In this document: positions 4,777 to 6,972 of the stretch, piece by piece
Position numbering within the stretch: position 1 is the stretch's first letter
How the letters are laid out: each line of letters starts with the position of its first letter
Assembly (NCBI GenBank): GCA_900547645.1
Contig: URHP01000071.1
Span: 1 to 6,972 of the forward strand
DNA length: 6,972 nucleotides
Source: an uncultured Eubacteriales bacterium
Lineage (GTDB): Bacteria > Bacillota > Clostridia > Christensenellales > Borkfalkiaceae
Reading direction: 5' to 3'
Position numbers and translations under genes: made by a program
Notes under the pieces: model-generated
The model's input: the letters and a program-made list of their open reading frames with translations, nothing else
Told to the model about the DNA's origin: nothing
Database searches by the model: none

Positions 4777-5826
4777 ATGGCGAATTTCATGAGACAGTTG
4801 AAACAGCTCGGAAGAAAGATCGTCGAAACGGGTTCCTTCGCGGAAGACCTCAAGAAGCGTGCGGGCGAAAAGCCGCGCACCATCGTGCTGTGCGAGGGCG
4901 AGGACAAGCGCGTCGTCGAAGCGGCGCAGCGCTGCGTGGAAGAGGGCGTTGCCAAGATCGTTCTGCTCGGCAAAGAGGCGGAGATCAGGGCGGCGAATCC
5001 CGAAGCGGAGCTGGAAGGGATCACGATCGTCAATCCCGCCACCTCTCCCAAGCTGGAGGAATATGCCGATCTTTTGTATGAACTGCGCAAGGCAAAGGGC
5101 ATGACGCAGGAACAGGCGATGGAGCAGGCGAAGGACGCCACCTTCTTCGGCGCGCTCATGCTCAAGGCGGGCGATGCGGACGGGCTTGTTTCGGGTGCCT
5201 GCCATTCGACGGCGAACACGCTGCGTCCCGGGCTTCAGATCATCAAGACGGCGCCCGGCGTGAGCGCGGTTTCTAGCTTCAATCTGATGATCGCGCCTGC
5301 GGGCGGAAACAAGTATATGGACGGCGACGTGCTCGTGTTTGCGGACTGCGGGCTCAATCCCACCTATACGGCGGAAGGGCTTGCGGACTGCGCCATTGCC
5401 ACGGCAAAGAGCGCAAAGGAGATCGCGGGCATCGAACCCTGCGTCGCCATGCTGTCCTTTTCGACCAAGGGAAGCGCCAAGCACGACAACGTGACGCTCG
5501 TGCAGGAAGCGACGCGCATCGCCAAGGAAAAGGCGCCCGAGCTGGCGCTCGACGGCGAACTGCAGTTTGATGCGGCGCTCGTGCCCGAAGTCGCGGCGCT
5601 CAAGGCGCCCGGTTCCGCCGTTGCGGGGCATGCGAACGTATTCATCTTCCCCGATCTGCAGTCGGGCAACATCGGCTATAAGATCGCCGAGCGTCTGGGC
5701 GGGTTCCAGGCGGTCGGTCCCATCTGCCAGGGCTTTGCAAAGCCTCTCAACGACCTTTCGCGCGGCTGCAAGGCGTCCGATATCGTGCTTGCCGTTGCGA
5801 TCACGGCGCTTCAGGTCAAGGACTGA
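4777..5826 (+). CDS. pta: phosphate acetyltransferase (phosphotransacetylase)
   Basis: This encodes 349 residues, the short single-domain form (the E. coli type is about twice as long with extra N-terminal domains). It converts acetyl-CoA and phosphate to acetyl phosphate and CoA, and the reverse, in the cytoplasm. Recognisable segments are ADGLVSGACHSTANTLRPG (about 134-152), VFADCGLNPTYTAEGLAD, SFSTKGSAKHD, AGHANVFIFPDLQSGNIGYK and the C-terminal KPLNDLSRG. Ser328, Arg329 and Asp335 keep the spacing of the catalytic Ser309-Arg310-Asp316 of the Methanosarcina thermophila enzyme. TAGGAG (4761-4766) is a strong ribosome site for ATG 4777. ackA follows after 27 nt with no terminator between, so the two form an operon. 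The long frame on the minus strand (4726-5631) is a shadow. Confidence 0.96.
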   Translation: MANFMRQLKQLGRKIVETGSFAEDLKKRAGEKPRTIVLCEGEDKRVVEAAQRCVEEGVAKIVLLGKEAEIRAANPEAELEGITIVNPATSPKLEEYADLLYELRKAKGMTQEQAMEQAKDATFFGALMLKAGDADGLVSGACHSTANTLRPGLQIIKTAPGVSAVSSFNLMIAPAGGNKYMDGDVLVFADCGLNPTYTAEGLADCAIATAKSAKEIAGIEPCVAMLSFSTKGSAKHDNVTLVQEATRIAKEKAPELALDGELQFDAALVPEVAALKAPGSAVAGHANVFIFPDLQSGNIGYKIAERLGGFQAVGPICQGFAKPLNDLSRGCKASDIVLAVAITALQVKD

Positions 5827-5853
5827 TTGTCACATCACACAAAGGGGTACGGA

Positions 5854-6972
5854 ATGAAAATACTTGTCATCAACGCGGGGAGCTCCTCGCTCAAATATCA
5901 GCTCATCAACATCGAGACGGAGGAAGTCCTTGCAAAGGGCAACGTCGAGCGCATCGGCATCAAGGGCGGCGCGCTCACCCATAAGGCGGGCGGAAAGACC
6001 TTCGTCATCGAAAAAGAGATCAAGGACCACACCGAAGCTATTCAGCTCGTTTTAAGCGAACTGATCGACGGGGAAGCGGGCGTCATCCGCTCGATGGACG
6101 AGATCGACGCCGTCGGACACCGCGTCGTCGCCTCCGGCGAGGCGTTCAAGAAGACCACGCTCGTCACCGACGAAGTGATGAAGACGATGGACGAGATCGC
6201 CGAACTTGCGCCGCTGCACAACCCTGCGGCGATCCTCGGCGTCAACGCCTGCCGCGCCGTCATGCCCGATAAAAAGATGGCGCTCGTCTTCGATACGTCC
6301 TTCCATGCCACCATGCCCGACTATGCGTACCTGTACGCGATCGATTACGACGATTACAAGACCTATCAGGTCAGAAAGTACGGCGCGCACGGCACTTCGC
6401 ATAAGTTCGTCTCGCAGGCGGCGGCGGAGTACCTGAACAGAGATCCCAAGGACCTGAAGATCGTCACCTGCCATCTGGGCAACGGTTCCTCCATCTCCGC
6501 GGTCAAGGGCGGGAAGTGCATCGATACGTCCATGGGCTTTACGCCGCTCGCGGGCGTTCCCATGGGGACGCGCAGCGGCGATATTGACGCGGCGGCGGTG
6601 GAGTTCCTGTGCAAGAAAAAGGGCATGGATATTCACGAGGCGCTCGTCTATCTCAACAAAAAGTGCGGCATGCTCGGCGTTTCGGGCGTTTCGTCCGACT
6701 ATCGCGACCTGACCGCCGCGGCAAAGGAGGGCAACTATCGCGCGCAGCTCGCGCTCAACATGTTCTCCTATGCGTGCAAGAAGTACATCGGCGCATACAT
6801 GGCGGCGCTCGGCGGGCTGGACGTCGTCGTGTTTACGGCGGGCGTCGGCGAAAATACGCCCCATATCCGCGCTTCCATACTTTCCGACATGCAGGCGTTC
6901 GGCATCGAGATCGACGAGGCAAAGAACGAATACAAAAACGACGGCGCCGTTCACGAGATCTCCAAGGACGGC
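5854..6972 (+). CDS. ackA: acetate kinase (3' end cut by window edge)
   Basis: 373 codons are present and the frame is still open at the right edge; the family is usually about 395-400 residues, so about 25 are missing. It transfers phosphate between acetyl phosphate and ADP, yielding acetate and ATP. Active-site residues are visible one position offset from the Methanosarcina thermophila enzyme: Asn7 in INAGSSSLKY, Arg90 in GHRVV, Asp147 in FDTSFH, His179 in YGAHGTSH, Arg240 in GTRSGD. HLGNGSS and GVGEN (330-334) mark the nucleotide-binding part of the ASKHA fold. AAAGGGG (5841-5847) is the ribosome site. It is the second gene of the pta-ackA operon and completes substrate-level ATP formation from acetyl-CoA, the standard fermentative route. 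The opposite-strand frames (6052-6954 and others) are shadows. Confidence 0.96.
   Translation, partial: MKILVINAGSSSLKYQLINIETEEVLAKGNVERIGIKGGALTHKAGGKTFVIEKEIKDHTEAIQLVLSELIDGEAGVIRSMDEIDAVGHRVVASGEAFKKTTLVTDEVMKTMDEIAELAPLHNPAAILGVNACRAVMPDKKMALVFDTSFHATMPDYAYLYAIDYDDYKTYQVRKYGAHGTSHKFVSQAAAEYLNRDPKDLKIVTCHLGNGSSISAVKGGKCIDTSMGFTPLAGVPMGTRSGDIDAAAVEFLCKKKGMDIHEALVYLNKKCGMLGVSGVSSDYRDLTAAAKEGNYRAQLALNMFSYACKKYIGAYMAALGGLDVVVFTAGVGENTPHIRASILSDMQAFGIEIDEAKNEYKNDGAVHEISKDG

Noticed and set aside
4726..5631. 301-residue frame opposite pta
   Set aside because: It is an Arg/His/Leu-rich shadow of a highly conserved metabolic gene. The same applies to 6052-6954 opposite ackA.
1..6972. CRISPR arrays, insertion sequences, rRNA genes
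   Set aside because: No regularly spaced repeats, transposase motifs, terminal inverted repeats or rRNA segments were seen.

Overview
The window looks like chromosomal DNA from an uncultured Clostridia-type Firmicute (inference). It carries a TmcAL/YlbM-type tRNA acetate ligase, a family centred on Firmicutes. It also has a short single-domain Pta followed by AckA, a lipoprotein with a classical LAAC lipobox, strong AGGAG-type ribosome binding sites and sigma-A promoters with exact TATAAT boxes. Composition shifts from a very AT-rich stretch (about 110-350) to GC-rich, strongly codon-biased genes from about 3470 onward.

Layout. Positions 1-172 hold the edge of an unidentified gene whose strand I cannot settle. 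Positions 180-346 are AT-rich, with repeated TCAAAATAA half-sites and a strong rightward promoter (312-340). Downstream lies a non-coding stretch of about 450 nt containing the most unusual element: a tRNA-like structure in circularly permuted order. A perfect T-arm (465-481) comes first, then an acceptor-like stem closed by a GTGA tetraloop (482-497), a D-arm (501-516) and an Asp-type anticodon arm (518-534). The flanks of this element can pair with each other. The region from 585 to 785 is a further series of hairpins leading to a slipin (SPFH/band-7) gene at 799-1920, which ends in a strong intrinsic terminator. A YihY/BrkB-type membrane protein gene (1993-2802) follows and converges on a small lipoprotein gene (2834-3292, minus). 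tmcAL (3467-4651, minus) is divergent from pta-ackA (4777 to the right edge; ackA is cut off), with facing TATAAT boxes embedded in an inverted repeat.

How the genes may work together. Slipin genes are known neighbours of bacterial RNA-repair and Ro60/Y RNA modules, and bacterial YrlA-type Y RNAs are known tRNA mimics. The permuted tRNA-like RNA next to a slipin therefore suggests a Y RNA-slipin unit, with Ro60 and/or RtcB possibly just outside the window. No Ro60 or RtcB gene is visible here and I could not find a convincing Ro60-binding motif, so this is a hypothesis. Pta and AckA form the acetyl-CoA to acetate and ATP pathway. TmcAL uses acetate and ATP to acetylate elongator tRNA-Met, so the divergent pair links acetate metabolism to tRNA modification.
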